Source: an uncultured bacterium (GTDB lineage: Bacteria > Bacteroidota > Bacteroidia > CAILMK01). From it: DNA of 58,582 nt. A model generated the notes under the pieces. That model did no database searches. It saw only the letters and a program-made list of their open reading frames with translations, and was not told where the DNA came from. This document shows positions 33,924-42,632 of the stretch, piece by piece (the first letter of the stretch is position 1; each line of letters starts with the position of its first letter). The stretch lies in NCBI GenBank assembly GCA_903829945.1, contig CAIKRV010000032.1, positions 1-58,582 on the forward strand, read 5' to 3'. A program made the translations under genes and the position numbers.

Positions 33924-35284
33924 TAATCCCAGCAAATTGTTTTTAAATTCACAAATTCATGGATACCTGCTTCTGATAATTCTCGTCCATATCCCGAATT
34001 TTTGGTTCCGCCAAAGGGTAAAGTAGTGTCAGATTTCACCATGGCATTAAGAAATACGCTACCACTTTCAATTTCTTGAGCAAATGCAAAAGCCTTTTCT
34101 TTATTATGTGTCCATAAGGAGGCGCCTAATCCAAATTTGGTATGATTAGCCAAATATATTGCTTCCTTGTCATTTGCAACCGTAAAAACGGAAGCACATG
34201 GACCAAATAATTCTTCTTGATAGGCAGGGCTGTGTTCCGGAATATTAATTAAAACGGTAGGCAAGTAAAAATTACCCGGACCATCCATGCGTTTGGCCCC
34301 ATATAATATTTTTGCTCCTTTTGCTATGCTAGTATTAATTTGGCTTTCTAAGGTTTCTAATAAATCTACCCTTGCCAAAGGTCCCATCATTGTTTCTTCA
34401 AGAAAGGGATTTCCGAGTTTAATAGCCTCAGCTTTCTGAATAAAAATTTCTAGAAATTGCTCAGCAATATTTTTATGTAAAATAAAACGCTTAGCCGCTA
34501 TACAACTTTGTCCGGCATTTTGCATTCTTGCTTTAATTCCGGTTTCTGCAGCCAAGTTTATATCCGCATCTTCCAGTACAATAAATGGATCACTTCCTCC
34601 CAATTCTAAAACACTTCGCTTAATTTGAGCGCTCGCTTGTGCAGCCACCATACTTCCTGCGCGTTCACTTCCGGTCAGGGAGATGCCCTTTATTGCAGTA
34701 TGTTTAACTACTTCTTCACTTTGTTGATGACTGATAAATAAGTTTTGAAATACGCCTTCTGGGAAACCTGCTTCCAGAAATAATTCTTCTATTAAAACGG
34801 CTGCCTGTGGTACATTTTCAGCGTGTTTTAGTACTACGGTATTTCCAGCCATAATGGCCGGAACCACACAACGAAATACTTGCCAAAATGGGAAATTCCA
34901 TGGCATAATTGCATAGATGCTTCCTAAGGGTTCATAAAAAATATAACTTTCTACATGGGGAGAAGCAATCTTTTTTGATGCTAAGAATATACTTGCATTT
35001 TCTGCATAATATTGACAAGCCCCTGCTGATTTCTCTAATTCTGCTCTTGCTTCAGAAATGATTTTTCCCATTTCTAAAGTTATAATATTAGCACAGCTTT
35101 CTTTTTGTTCAAGAAGCTTTTTTTGCAATGCGAGCATCATATCACGTCTATGACCTATATCGGTTCTTTTCCAATTTTTAAAAGTATGCTGTGATAATTT
35201 TAATTTTTCAAAAAGATCAGTGTCTGAAAGATAATTAATCGTTAATAAATTTTCCTGTGTAGTTGGGTTTATGGATTGATACAT
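33923..35284 (-). CDS. NAD(P)-dependent aldehyde dehydrogenase (succinate-semialdehyde dehydrogenase-like)
   Basis: This 453-residue aldehyde dehydrogenase has the conserved MPWNFPFWQVFR, the general-base Glu in LELGGSDPF (about residues 230-238), and the catalytic Cys in NAGQSCIAAKRF (about 263-274). The C-terminal motif LPFGGTKNSGYGREL is present. The pattern is closest to GabD-type succinate-semialdehyde dehydrogenases, but neighbours do not show a GABA or related route. It leads the run to folK, dNK and the CBS gene, with stop/start overlap to folK. A -7 element lies 46 bases upstream. Confidence 0.93.
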   Translation of the reverse strand: MYQSINPTTQENLLTINYLSDTDLFEKLKLSQHTFKNWKRTDIGHRRDMMLALQKKLLEQKESCANIITLEMGKIISEARAELEKSAGACQYYAENASIFLASKKIASPHVESYIFYEPLGSIYAIMPWNFPFWQVFRCVVPAIMAGNTVVLKHAENVPQAAVLIEELFLEAGFPEGVFQNLFISHQQSEEVVKHTAIKGISLTGSERAGSMVAAQASAQIKRSVLELGGSDPFIVLEDADINLAAETGIKARMQNAGQSCIAAKRFILHKNIAEQFLEIFIQKAEAIKLGNPFLEETMMGPLARVDLLETLESQINTSIAKGAKILYGAKRMDGPGNFYLPTVLINIPEHSPAYQEELFGPCASVFTVANDKEAIYLANHTKFGLGASLWTHNKEKAFAFAQEIESGSVFLNAMVKSDTTLPFGGTKNSGYGRELSEAGIHEFVNLKTICWD

Positions 35285-35329
35285 GATATCAAATAATTAA
35301 AATATACTAAGCAATTTTAAAGTTTTCAT

Positions 35330-35337
35330 CAAAGCTA
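35330..35337 (-). promoter_or_regulatory. -7 promoter element ahead of the aldehyde dehydrogenase run
   Basis: Exact TAGCTTTG on the minus strand, 46 bases upstream of the start codon at 35284 and just past the end of the M13 gene. Confidence 0.4.
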
Positions 35338-35345
35338 AATGAGGC

Positions 35346-37382
35346 TTACCAAATCACCACTCTTTCATTGGCCGGTCGCCATAACGGACTTCCTTCTTTT
35401 ATTTCAAATGCTTCATAAAATTCTGGTACATTACTCAACGGGCCATTCACACGCCAACAAGCCGGTGCATGAACATCCGTTAAAATTTGATTGGCCAGCT
35501 TCTCATTTCTCTGTTCAACCATCCATCCTAAGGCATAGCCCAAAAAGTATCTTTGTACCGGGGTTAATCCTGCAATTTTTTCACCTTTTTTATAGGCATC
35601 CGTTTTTTTGAAGGCATCTAATCCAATAACGATACCTCCTAAGTCTGCAATATTTTCTCCCAGGGTAGCCTTACCATTTACATGCATGGAATCTAAAACC
35701 ACATATTGGTTAAATTGTGCTATATATTTATCTGCTAAAGTTTTAAATTTAGACTCATCTTCTTTAGTCCACCAATTATGCAAATTTCCTTGTCCATCGT
35801 ATTGCCTTCCTTCATCATCGAAGCCATGCGTAATTTCATGTCCAATCGTGGAACCGCCTGCATATCCATATACCAAGGCATCATCCAATTCATCATCTTT
35901 GAAACCGGGTACGGCAAATGCCGCGGCAGGCAATACAATTTCATTATTGGAAGGATTGTAATAGGCATTATATTCCTGAGGATTCATGTCCCATTCTTGG
36001 CGATTGACCGGTTTACCTATTTTCTTGAGGTTATAGGCAAACCAGAATTTATTTACACTTATTGCATTTAAAACAAAAGCTTGCTTTTTAATTTCCATCC
36101 CTGTAAAATCTTTCCATTGATCGGGATAACCAATTTTTTTAGTAACGGTATTTAATTTTTGAACGGCTTTAGCTTTCGTTTCTTTGCTCATCCACGGCAA
36201 ATTTTCTAAATGATCTTTGTACGAACTTAATATGGCATTGACTAAATCTTCATATCTTTTTTTAGTTTTGGCCGGAAAATATTCTTTTACGAATTCTTTA
36301 CCCAGCAGCTCTCCTATGGCTTCATTTTCATAATCTATAACCCGCTTCCAGCGTGCTTTTTGTATTTTGGCACCGGTGAGAACTGTTCCATAAAAATGAA
36401 AGTGGTTTTTATCAAAATCTCCTCCCAATTTATTAGAGAATGAGCCTATCAATTGCCATTTTAAATAAACTTTCCAAGTATTAAGTTTAATAGTATTTAA
36501 ACTTTGCTCCAAAGATTTAAAAAATTCCGGCTGACCCACAATAATGCTATCCTGAGGTGCAGAGCCGATATTTTGTAAAAAAATATCCCATGCTAAGGTA
36601 GGTGTTATTTTATTTAATTCAGCAATGGACATTTTATGATAATTAGCGTAAGGGTCGCGCAGATCTTCCAATTTACGTGAGGCTTTGGCTAAGGCTGTTT
36701 CCAAACTCATGATGGACTTTCCTTCATTTTCATTTTCCCCAATTTGTTTCATGGTAGATGCTAAGTAAGAAATATATTCTTTACGAATATTTTGGGTTCT
36801 ACTATCGGTATTAAAATAATAATCACGATTAGGCAATCCCAATCCTCCTTGTGATAAATGCAAGGCCATAACATTGCTGTTTTTTTCATCCTGAGCAGCA
36901 TAAATAGAAAAAGCAGGTCCGGTTCCCAGTGTTTGTAAATAAGCAATTTCCTTTACTAATTCCTTAGTATTATTAATTGCTTCAATGTTCTTGAGTTCAT
37001 TTTGTAGCGGTTGAATTCCGTTTTTATCAATTGCCGTTGAATCCATGGCACTGGTGTACAAATCACCAATTCTTTGTTCATTGCTATTTACTGGAGCACT
37101 TGTGGCATGCGGTGCCTTTTCGCTGATGGATTTTAAATTTATATATAATTCATCTTTTACCAAATTACCGATACCCCAGCGACTTTCAGATTCAGGGATA
37201 GGATTCTTTTTAAACCATGCTCCATTAGCATATAAATAAAAATCCTTTCCGGCACTGATACTGGAATCAATATTAGCTTTTAGGATATCCGCTTTGGGAA
37301 CATTTGTTTGGGTTTGGTTTTTGCAAGCTCCTAATATAGAAAGCGATAAGGAAAATAAAAGGAAGATTTTGAGTTTGCTCAT
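35346..37382 (-). CDS. M13 family metallopeptidase (neprilysin/PepO-like) lipoprotein
   Basis: This 678-residue zinc endopeptidase has a lipobox (ILGACKN, Cys20), so it is anchored after export. The M13 catalytic set is complete: HEITH at 515-519, the third ligand Glu576 in LGENIADLGG, NPSNNEIVLPAAAF as the substrate-binding Asn-Ala region, and the family C-terminus ending in VVIW. The opening KDFYLYANGAWFKKNPIPES is also classical. It probably degrades periplasmic or external oligopeptides, as the M1 enzyme nearby would. It has its own promoter-like elements. Confidence 0.95.
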   Translation of the reverse strand: MSKLKIFLLFSLSLSILGACKNQTQTNVPKADILKANIDSSISAGKDFYLYANGAWFKKNPIPESESRWGIGNLVKDELYINLKSISEKAPHATSAPVNSNEQRIGDLYTSAMDSTAIDKNGIQPLQNELKNIEAINNTKELVKEIAYLQTLGTGPAFSIYAAQDEKNSNVMALHLSQGGLGLPNRDYYFNTDSRTQNIRKEYISYLASTMKQIGENENEGKSIMSLETALAKASRKLEDLRDPYANYHKMSIAELNKITPTLAWDIFLQNIGSAPQDSIIVGQPEFFKSLEQSLNTIKLNTWKVYLKWQLIGSFSNKLGGDFDKNHFHFYGTVLTGAKIQKARWKRVIDYENEAIGELLGKEFVKEYFPAKTKKRYEDLVNAILSSYKDHLENLPWMSKETKAKAVQKLNTVTKKIGYPDQWKDFTGMEIKKQAFVLNAISVNKFWFAYNLKKIGKPVNRQEWDMNPQEYNAYYNPSNNEIVLPAAAFAVPGFKDDELDDALVYGYAGGSTIGHEITHGFDDEGRQYDGQGNLHNWWTKEDESKFKTLADKYIAQFNQYVVLDSMHVNGKATLGENIADLGGIVIGLDAFKKTDAYKKGEKIAGLTPVQRYFLGYALGWMVEQRNEKLANQILTDVHAPACWRVNGPLSNVPEFYEAFEIKEGSPLWRPANERVVIW

Positions 37383-37401
37383 AAATTAAATGAATAGGAT
37401 A

Positions 37402-37433
37402 CAAAAATAATTGAAAGTGCCGAAACTAAGCAA
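37402..37433 (-). promoter_or_regulatory. Promoter of the M13 peptidase gene
   Basis: On the minus strand a TTG (37431-37433), a 21-base spacer and an exact TATTTTTG (37402-37409) fit the Bacteroidota consensus; the -7 element is 20 bases from the start codon. Confidence 0.6.
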
Positions 37434-37521
37434 TGAACGGCCATATTTTATAGGGATAAAAAAAAGGTTTTGCAATTTGCAAATAATAAATAATCATTAA
37501 CTTGCCTAAAAATTAAGTAAT

Positions 37522-38835
37522 ATGACCAGTAGAAGAGATTTTTTAAAACATGCAGGTATGGCTGCAGGGGCATTAACCTTAGCAAGCATGTTACCTCCTG
37601 CTATTGCAGAGGCCATGGAAAAAGCCAATAATAAAATTGCTCACCTTTCAGCATCTGAAGCTGCAAGTGATGAAGATTTTTGGAATTATATCCGTGAATC
37701 CTATACCATCTCTCCTAATATTATAAACCTTAATAATGGTGGTGTAGCACCACAACCTAAAATTGTACAAGATGCCCATGAACGGTATTTGAGAATGTGC
37801 AATGAAGGTCCCTCCTATTTTATGTGGCAAATTCTAGATCAAGGTCGTGAACCGCTGCGAACCAAATTGGCCCAACAAGCCGGGTGCTCTTCAGATGAAA
37901 TTTCAATTTGTCGTAATTCTACCGAATCTTTAAATACCGTTATTTTCGGATTAAATTTAAAAGCGGGAGATGAGGTGGTACTTACACACCAGGATTATCC
38001 AAATATGAAAAATGCGTATTTACAAAGAGAAATGCGTGATGGAATAAAACTGGTTTGGGTGGATTTAACCTTACCTAATGAAGATGAAAATGATTTAGTA
38101 AAGACCTATGTTAAAGCATTTACTGAAAAAACTAAAGTAGTGCATATTACCCATATGATTAACTGGACGGGACAGATCATTCCGGTAAAGGCGATTGCAA
38201 AAGAAGCCCATAAAAGAGGCATTGAAGTAGTGGTGGATGGTGCGCATACCTTTGCTCATTTCGATTTTAAAATTCCTGATTTAGATGCGGATTATTTTGG
38301 TACCAGTTTGCATAAATGGATGGGTGCGCCATTCGGTAGTGGATTACTATATATCAAAAAAGATAAAATTGAAAATATTTGGCCATTATTAGGCAATGGA
38401 AAACCAAAGGATACCGATATTCGAAAATTTGAATCCTTAGGCACCCGCTCCTTCCCTGCAGAAATGGCCATTGCCACCGCCTTGGAATTCCATCAGGCCA
38501 TAGGTGATAAACGCAAGGAAGAGCGTTTGAGATATTTAAAAAATTATTGGATGGATAAAGCGGCTAATATTCCGGGAGTAAAATTAAACACTTCCAATAA
38601 GGCTCAATTTTCATGTGCCATTGCCAGTTTCTCTATCGATGGTATTAAAACTGAAGACGTTGCTTCTACCTTATTCTCTAAGTATAAAATACATACCGTG
38701 GCTATTGTTTTGGATAATATTCCAAAGGGCGTTCGTGTAACACCAAATGTATATACGTCATTACGCGACTTAGATAAATTAGTATTAGCGATAGGAGAAA
38801 TTGCAAAAACTGCCGGAACCTCCGGCTCTAAATAA
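37522..38835 (+). CDS. Tat-exported class V aminotransferase homologue (isopenicillin N epimerase-like)
   Basis: This 437-residue PLP fold-type I protein begins with a twin-arginine signal (SRRDFLKHAGMAAGALTLAS), so it should fold with PLP in the cytoplasm and then be exported. The body matches the class V group that includes isopenicillin N epimerase and cysteine desulfurase-like enzymes. NNGGVAPQP is near the N-terminus, VVVDGAHTFAHFDF holds the PLP-ring Asp, and the Schiff-base Lys265 is in SLHKWMGAPFGSG. The residues needed for PLP binding are intact. The substrate is unknown. It is 27 bases upstream of the EEP-fold gene. Confidence 0.88.
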   Translation: MTSRRDFLKHAGMAAGALTLASMLPPAIAEAMEKANNKIAHLSASEAASDEDFWNYIRESYTISPNIINLNNGGVAPQPKIVQDAHERYLRMCNEGPSYFMWQILDQGREPLRTKLAQQAGCSSDEISICRNSTESLNTVIFGLNLKAGDEVVLTHQDYPNMKNAYLQREMRDGIKLVWVDLTLPNEDENDLVKTYVKAFTEKTKVVHITHMINWTGQIIPVKAIAKEAHKRGIEVVVDGAHTFAHFDFKIPDLDADYFGTSLHKWMGAPFGSGLLYIKKDKIENIWPLLGNGKPKDTDIRKFESLGTRSFPAEMAIATALEFHQAIGDKRKEERLRYLKNYWMDKAANIPGVKLNTSNKAQFSCAIASFSIDGIKTEDVASTLFSKYKIHTVAIVLDNIPKGVRVTPNVYTSLRDLDKLVLAIGEIAKTAGTSGSK

Positions 38836-38862
38836 GCATATTAATTAACCCAAAATAAAAAA

Positions 38863-40197
38863 ATGATCAAACCTTTTTTGAGGTACTTCTTTGGTGCCTT
38901 ATTTATTCTTGTGCTATCAAAGTATGAAGTATTTGCCGGTGATACTTTGAAAATAATGCACTATAATACTTTAAATTATGGTGTTTCCTTACCTAAAAAC
39001 TGCCCGGGCTTATTAACCTTCAAAAAACATAATTATTTAAGAGATATTCTTAAATATGAAAGACCGGATGTATTAGGTATGGTAAAATTGGATTCTTCGA
39101 TGCAATTTGTAGGAGATACCATTATTGATAAGGTTTTAGATTCCGTGTGTTATCATTGCTATAGTCATGCTACTTTGACCAATCATACAGGATATAATAA
39201 GTTAGATGCACTTTTTTATAGAAATGATAAACTGGCATTTATTTCTACGGCTACTACCTATGCCGGCGATGATTCTATCAGTGACATTAACTTGCATAAA
39301 TTTTATTACAAGGCGCCCGACTTGGCAACTACCCATGATACACAATTTATAAATTTTATTGTGATACATTTAATCTCCGGCAAAACCAATGGTACCATTC
39401 GAGCCAATGATATTTTAGGGGTCGTAAAATATTTATATAAAAATGATACCATCCTGAATAATTATATTGCCATGGGTGATTTTAATTCGCAATCATCTAC
39501 AGAGGGGGATTATCAGTATTTGACTGCTCCTTCCGATACGAATTTCAGATTTTATGACCCTATTTATCAAAATAAAGATTGGAAAAAAAATGAATTGGCC
39601 TATGCAAAATATCTGAGCCAATCGACAAGAATTGATACCTTAAATGATTGCGGCAGTCCGGGTGGATTAAAAGATGTTTATGATCATATTTTAGTGACGC
39701 GCTCCATTATGCTGGGCTTGGATTCCATTAAATATATACCTAATTCCTATACGGTAGTGGGGCAAGACGGCAAACATATAAATAAATCCCTTATAGATAC
39801 GCCGCTCAATACTTCAGTTCCTCCGTATATTTTAAATGATTTATATTTAATGAGTAACCACTTACCGGTAACCGTTCAATTAGTGATTGGTAAACGTTCC
39901 ATCCTTAATGGTATTGTAAGCGCAACTTATTCCTCTAAAAGTATTAAAACGCATTTAAGTCTTTCCAATCAACAATTATTAATTAAACTACAGAATAATG
40001 ATTTATTATTGGATGCTAATGCCGTTGTAGAATTGTGGACCGTATCCGGAACTAAAATATTTTCCGTTAAAACCAGAATAAGTGAAATAAATAATTATAA
40101 ACTAAATAGTTCTACTTTGAAAGAAGGAACTTATTTATTAAGAATCATTTCAGAACGCGGCATAAGTAAAACTATAAAAGTAGTAACTGCGCCTTAA
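38863..40197 (+). CDS. Secreted endonuclease/exonuclease/phosphatase-fold protein with T9SS-type tail
   Basis: This 444-residue protein has a signal peptide (residues 1-25). The EEP fold is shown by LKIMHYNTLNYG, IAMGDFNSQ, and YDHILVTR. Two usual catalytic positions differ: the metal-binding Glu of the PDILxLQE motif is Lys in PDVLGMVKL, and the SDH motif reads SNHLPV. The enzyme may therefore be altered or inactive. The last about 75 residues (ELWTVSGTKIFSVK ... LKEGTYLLRIISERG ... KTIKVV) look like a type A T9SS sorting domain without the usual YPNP opening. It is co-transcribed with the Tat-exported aminotransferase homologue. Confidence 0.82.
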   Translation: MIKPFLRYFFGALFILVLSKYEVFAGDTLKIMHYNTLNYGVSLPKNCPGLLTFKKHNYLRDILKYERPDVLGMVKLDSSMQFVGDTIIDKVLDSVCYHCYSHATLTNHTGYNKLDALFYRNDKLAFISTATTYAGDDSISDINLHKFYYKAPDLATTHDTQFINFIVIHLISGKTNGTIRANDILGVVKYLYKNDTILNNYIAMGDFNSQSSTEGDYQYLTAPSDTNFRFYDPIYQNKDWKKNELAYAKYLSQSTRIDTLNDCGSPGGLKDVYDHILVTRSIMLGLDSIKYIPNSYTVVGQDGKHINKSLIDTPLNTSVPPYILNDLYLMSNHLPVTVQLVIGKRSILNGIVSATYSSKSIKTHLSLSNQQLLIKLQNNDLLLDANAVVELWTVSGTKIFSVKTRISEINNYKLNSSTLKEGTYLLRIISERGISKTIKVVTAP

Positions 40198-40220
40198 GTG
40201 TAACGTGAAATTATAAAATT

Positions 40221-40258
40221 AAAAAAGCCTTGGTTCATCAAAGAACCAAGGCTTTTTT
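40221..40258. terminator. Bidirectional intrinsic terminator between convergent units
   Basis: A perfect 16-bp inverted repeat (40221-40236 and 40243-40258; core GCCTTGGTTC/GAACCAAGGC) with a 6-base loop, a run of A on one side and T on the other. It separates the EEP gene from the RNase Y gene and can stop both. Confidence 0.96.
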
Positions 40259-40273
40259 ATTGTAGATATATAT

Positions 40274-41863
40274 TTATTTAGCAAATGAAATTGCTCTCTT
40301 TTCTCTGATAACGGTCACTTTAATTTGACCGGGATAAGTCATTTCCGTTTGTATGCGGGATGAAATATCAAACGCTAAAGTATCTGCATCGGTATCGCTT
40401 ATTTTTTCGCTTTCTACTATAACACGCAATTCCCTACCGGCTTGGATGGCATAAGTTTTTTGTACCCCATCATAGGATAAAGCAATAGCTTCTAAATCTT
40501 TTAATCGTTTAATGTAAGATTCAAATACTTCTCTACGTGCACCCGGACGAGCACCACTTATGGCATCGCATACTTGGATAATTGGTGATATCGGATCCGT
40601 CATTTCTATTTCATCATGATGGGCACCAATAGCATTTACAATAGAAGGATGTTCCTTGTATTTTTCAGCCAATTTCATTCCCAATAAAGCATGCGGTAAT
40701 TCCGGATCTTCATCACTTACTTTTCCTATATCATGCAGCAATCCTGCACGTTTTGCCATTTTTACATTTAAGCCAAGTTCTGCCGCCATAATTGCACAGA
40801 AATTGGAAACTTCTCTGCTATGCTGTAATAAGTTTTGACCATAAGAAGAACGATAACGCATTCTTCCCACAAGTTTTACCAATTCAGGATGCAGACCGTG
40901 TACACCTAAATCTATACAGGTACGCTCTCCTATTTCTACCATTTCTTCTTCAATTTGTTTTCTGGTTTTTTCCACCACCTCTTCAATACGGGCAGGATGG
41001 ATTCTTCCGTCAGAAACCAAACGATGTAAAGATAATCTTGCAATTTCTCTGCGAACCGGATCAAAAGCAGAAAGTACAATAGCTTCCGGAGTATCGTCTA
41101 CTATAATTTCTACGCCGGTTGCTGCTTCCAATGCTCTTATATTTCTTCCTTCACGACCAATGATTCTACCTTTCATTTCATCGCTTTCAATATTAAATAC
41201 TGAAATACAATTTTCTATTGTTTGCTCGGAAGCCACACGTTGAACCGTTTGCATCACGATTTTTTTGGCTTCTTTAGTGGCCGTCATTTTAGCCTCATCC
41301 ATCGCCTCTTTAATGTATCCTTTAGCCATGGTTCTAGCTTCCTCGGTCAAGCTCTCAATCATTTGATTTCGGGCTTCCTCAGCTGATAATCCGGCTATTT
41401 TTTCTAATTTTTCAACTTGAAGTTTATGCAATTTGTCGATTTCTTCCTTGCGCAAGGCATAAGCTTCATTCTGACGAGTTAATGCATCTTTTTGCTTTTC
41501 TAACTCTTGTTCTTTACGATTTACCTCTTCAAGTTTTTTGGAAAAATGTGCTTCTTGTTGTTTAACTTTATTTTCTAGGACAACCACATTTTTATTTCTT
41601 TCAACAACTTCTTTTTCATGTTGAGCTTTTAATTGAAGGAATTTTTCTTTGGCCTCCAACATCTTATTTTTCTTAACAATTTCGGCCTTTTCTTCCACTT
41701 CAAGCAACATTTGCTTTTCTCTACGAATGATTTCTTCTTCTTTTATTTGAAGCTCTCTTACAGTTGTTTTTCGTTTCCCTGATAATAGGGAAGACATGAT
41801 GAAAGTTCCTAGAACGGAACCTCCCAATGCTATCCCAATCGCTATTAAGTATGTCATTTCCAT
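40274..41863 (-). CDS. rny: Ribonuclease Y
   Basis: RNase Y is a membrane-anchored endoribonuclease that starts mRNA decay. From the ATG at 41863 the 529 residues give an N-terminal membrane helix ([17 protein letters not shown]), a long charged coiled coil (about residues 30-190), a KH domain ([19 protein letters not shown]), and an HD domain with metal motif LLHDIGKV and HHDEIEM. The frame stays open upstream to 41941 (26 more residues), but the inner ATG puts the membrane helix at the N-terminus as in the family. It lies 114 bases after zapA. Confidence 0.95.
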   Translation of the reverse strand: MEMTYLIAIGIALGGSVLGTFIMSSLLSGKRKTTVRELQIKEEEIIRREKQMLLEVEEKAEIVKKNKMLEAKEKFLQLKAQHEKEVVERNKNVVVLENKVKQQEAHFSKKLEEVNRKEQELEKQKDALTRQNEAYALRKEEIDKLHKLQVEKLEKIAGLSAEEARNQMIESLTEEARTMAKGYIKEAMDEAKMTATKEAKKIVMQTVQRVASEQTIENCISVFNIESDEMKGRIIGREGRNIRALEAATGVEIIVDDTPEAIVLSAFDPVRREIARLSLHRLVSDGRIHPARIEEVVEKTRKQIEEEMVEIGERTCIDLGVHGLHPELVKLVGRMRYRSSYGQNLLQHSREVSNFCAIMAAELGLNVKMAKRAGLLHDIGKVSDEDPELPHALLGMKLAEKYKEHPSIVNAIGAHHDEIEMTDPISPIIQVCDAISGARPGARREVFESYIKRLKDLEAIALSYDGVQKTYAIQAGRELRVIVESEKISDTDADTLAFDISSRIQTEMTYPGQIKVTVIREKRAISFAK

Positions 41864-41977
41864 TTTTTTCTGTAATATTAATTTATTTAAAAGGTGTTGC
41901 CACCCAATTGCCATCATAACAACATATATCTTTTGATACATGTTATAAATGCTTCTAATTGAAAATGATAGGGAATT

Positions 41978-42277
41978 TTATATTTCGTTCAGCGCAGCAT
42001 CCAACAACTTATTCAGTTCCTGGAATTGTTGACTTAGCGTTTCAGTATTGCTTAGTTCCTGTTGTTGAACTAAATCACCTGCTAATTGTATGGTAAGCAT
42101 GGATAATAAAGTATGTCTGTCCGTTACTTGATATCCTTCTTTTAATGCCTTTAATCGCTCACCAATTAAGCTTTCAGCTTTGCGTATCAATTCCTCCTCG
42201 GAGGGCTGAACCCGCATAGGAAACGCCACACCTGCTATATTAACTTTTATCGAAATATCTTCTTCTTTCCCCTTCAT
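41978..42277 (-). CDS. zapA: Cell division protein ZapA
   Basis: This 99-residue protein has the ZapA layout: an N-terminal beta-alpha head (ISIKVNIAGVAFPMRVQPSEEELIRKAE) and a C-terminal coiled coil beginning LLSMLTIQLAGDLVQQQ. ZapA binds FtsZ and bundles its filaments at midcell. The gene follows a small coiled-coil gene by 13 bases and is downstream of pheT, as in many Bacteroidota, so it is probably expressed from the pheT run. Confidence 0.92.
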   Translation of the reverse strand: MKGKEEDISIKVNIAGVAFPMRVQPSEEELIRKAESLIGERLKALKEGYQVTDRHTLLSMLTIQLAGDLVQQQELSNTETLSQQFQELNKLLDAALNEI

Positions 42278-42290
42278 TAGTTGTCATGCA

Positions 42291-42584
42291 TTATCCCCTT
42301 ATTTGGGCTATACATTCATCTATTTCAGTTATAAAAGCATCTAAACGTTTTTTTAATGCTTCATTCTCTGCTTTTTCTTCGTCTGATGCTTTTTGAAGCA
42401 AATGCAAATTTAAGTTTTTATTTTCCAATTCTTCAATTTTTTTATTTAATTCGTTCACTTCTAAAGTAAGGTTCTCATTGTCACTCTTTACGTTATCGTA
42501 CTTTACTTGAAGTTCTTGTATAATAGTAGTCAATCCTCTGACCTTTTGTCTTATTGATTCAAATTGTGTATTAATGTCTTGCAT
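42291..42584 (-). CDS. Small coiled-coil protein (ZapB-like candidate)
   Basis: This 97-residue protein is almost wholly coiled coil, with heptads through residues 8-85 (IIQELQVKYDNVKSDNENL ... KIEELENKNLNLHLLQKA). It has no membrane segment or catalytic motif. Its place directly before zapA, with a 13-base gap, and its all-helical short form suggest a ZapB-like divisome partner that binds ZapA. Sequence identity to E. coli ZapB cannot be judged for so simple a sequence, so the function is inferred from position. Confidence 0.75.
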   Translation of the reverse strand: MQDINTQFESIRQKVRGLTTIIQELQVKYDNVKSDNENLTLEVNELNKKIEELENKNLNLHLLQKASDEEKAENEALKKRLDAFITEIDECIAQIRG

Positions 42585-42632
42585 ATTAATAAGTTAAATA
42601 TTTTATTCCTCTTGGATTTTCTTATTATTTTA

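Noticed and set aside
33924-33935. Longer FolK start at a TTG
   Set aside because: The inner ATG overlaps the upstream stop as TAATG and gives the usual family length; the extra four residues have no support.
41864-41941. Longer RNase Y start, 26 residues upstream
   Set aside because: The extension would put residues before the membrane anchor that RNase Y starts with.
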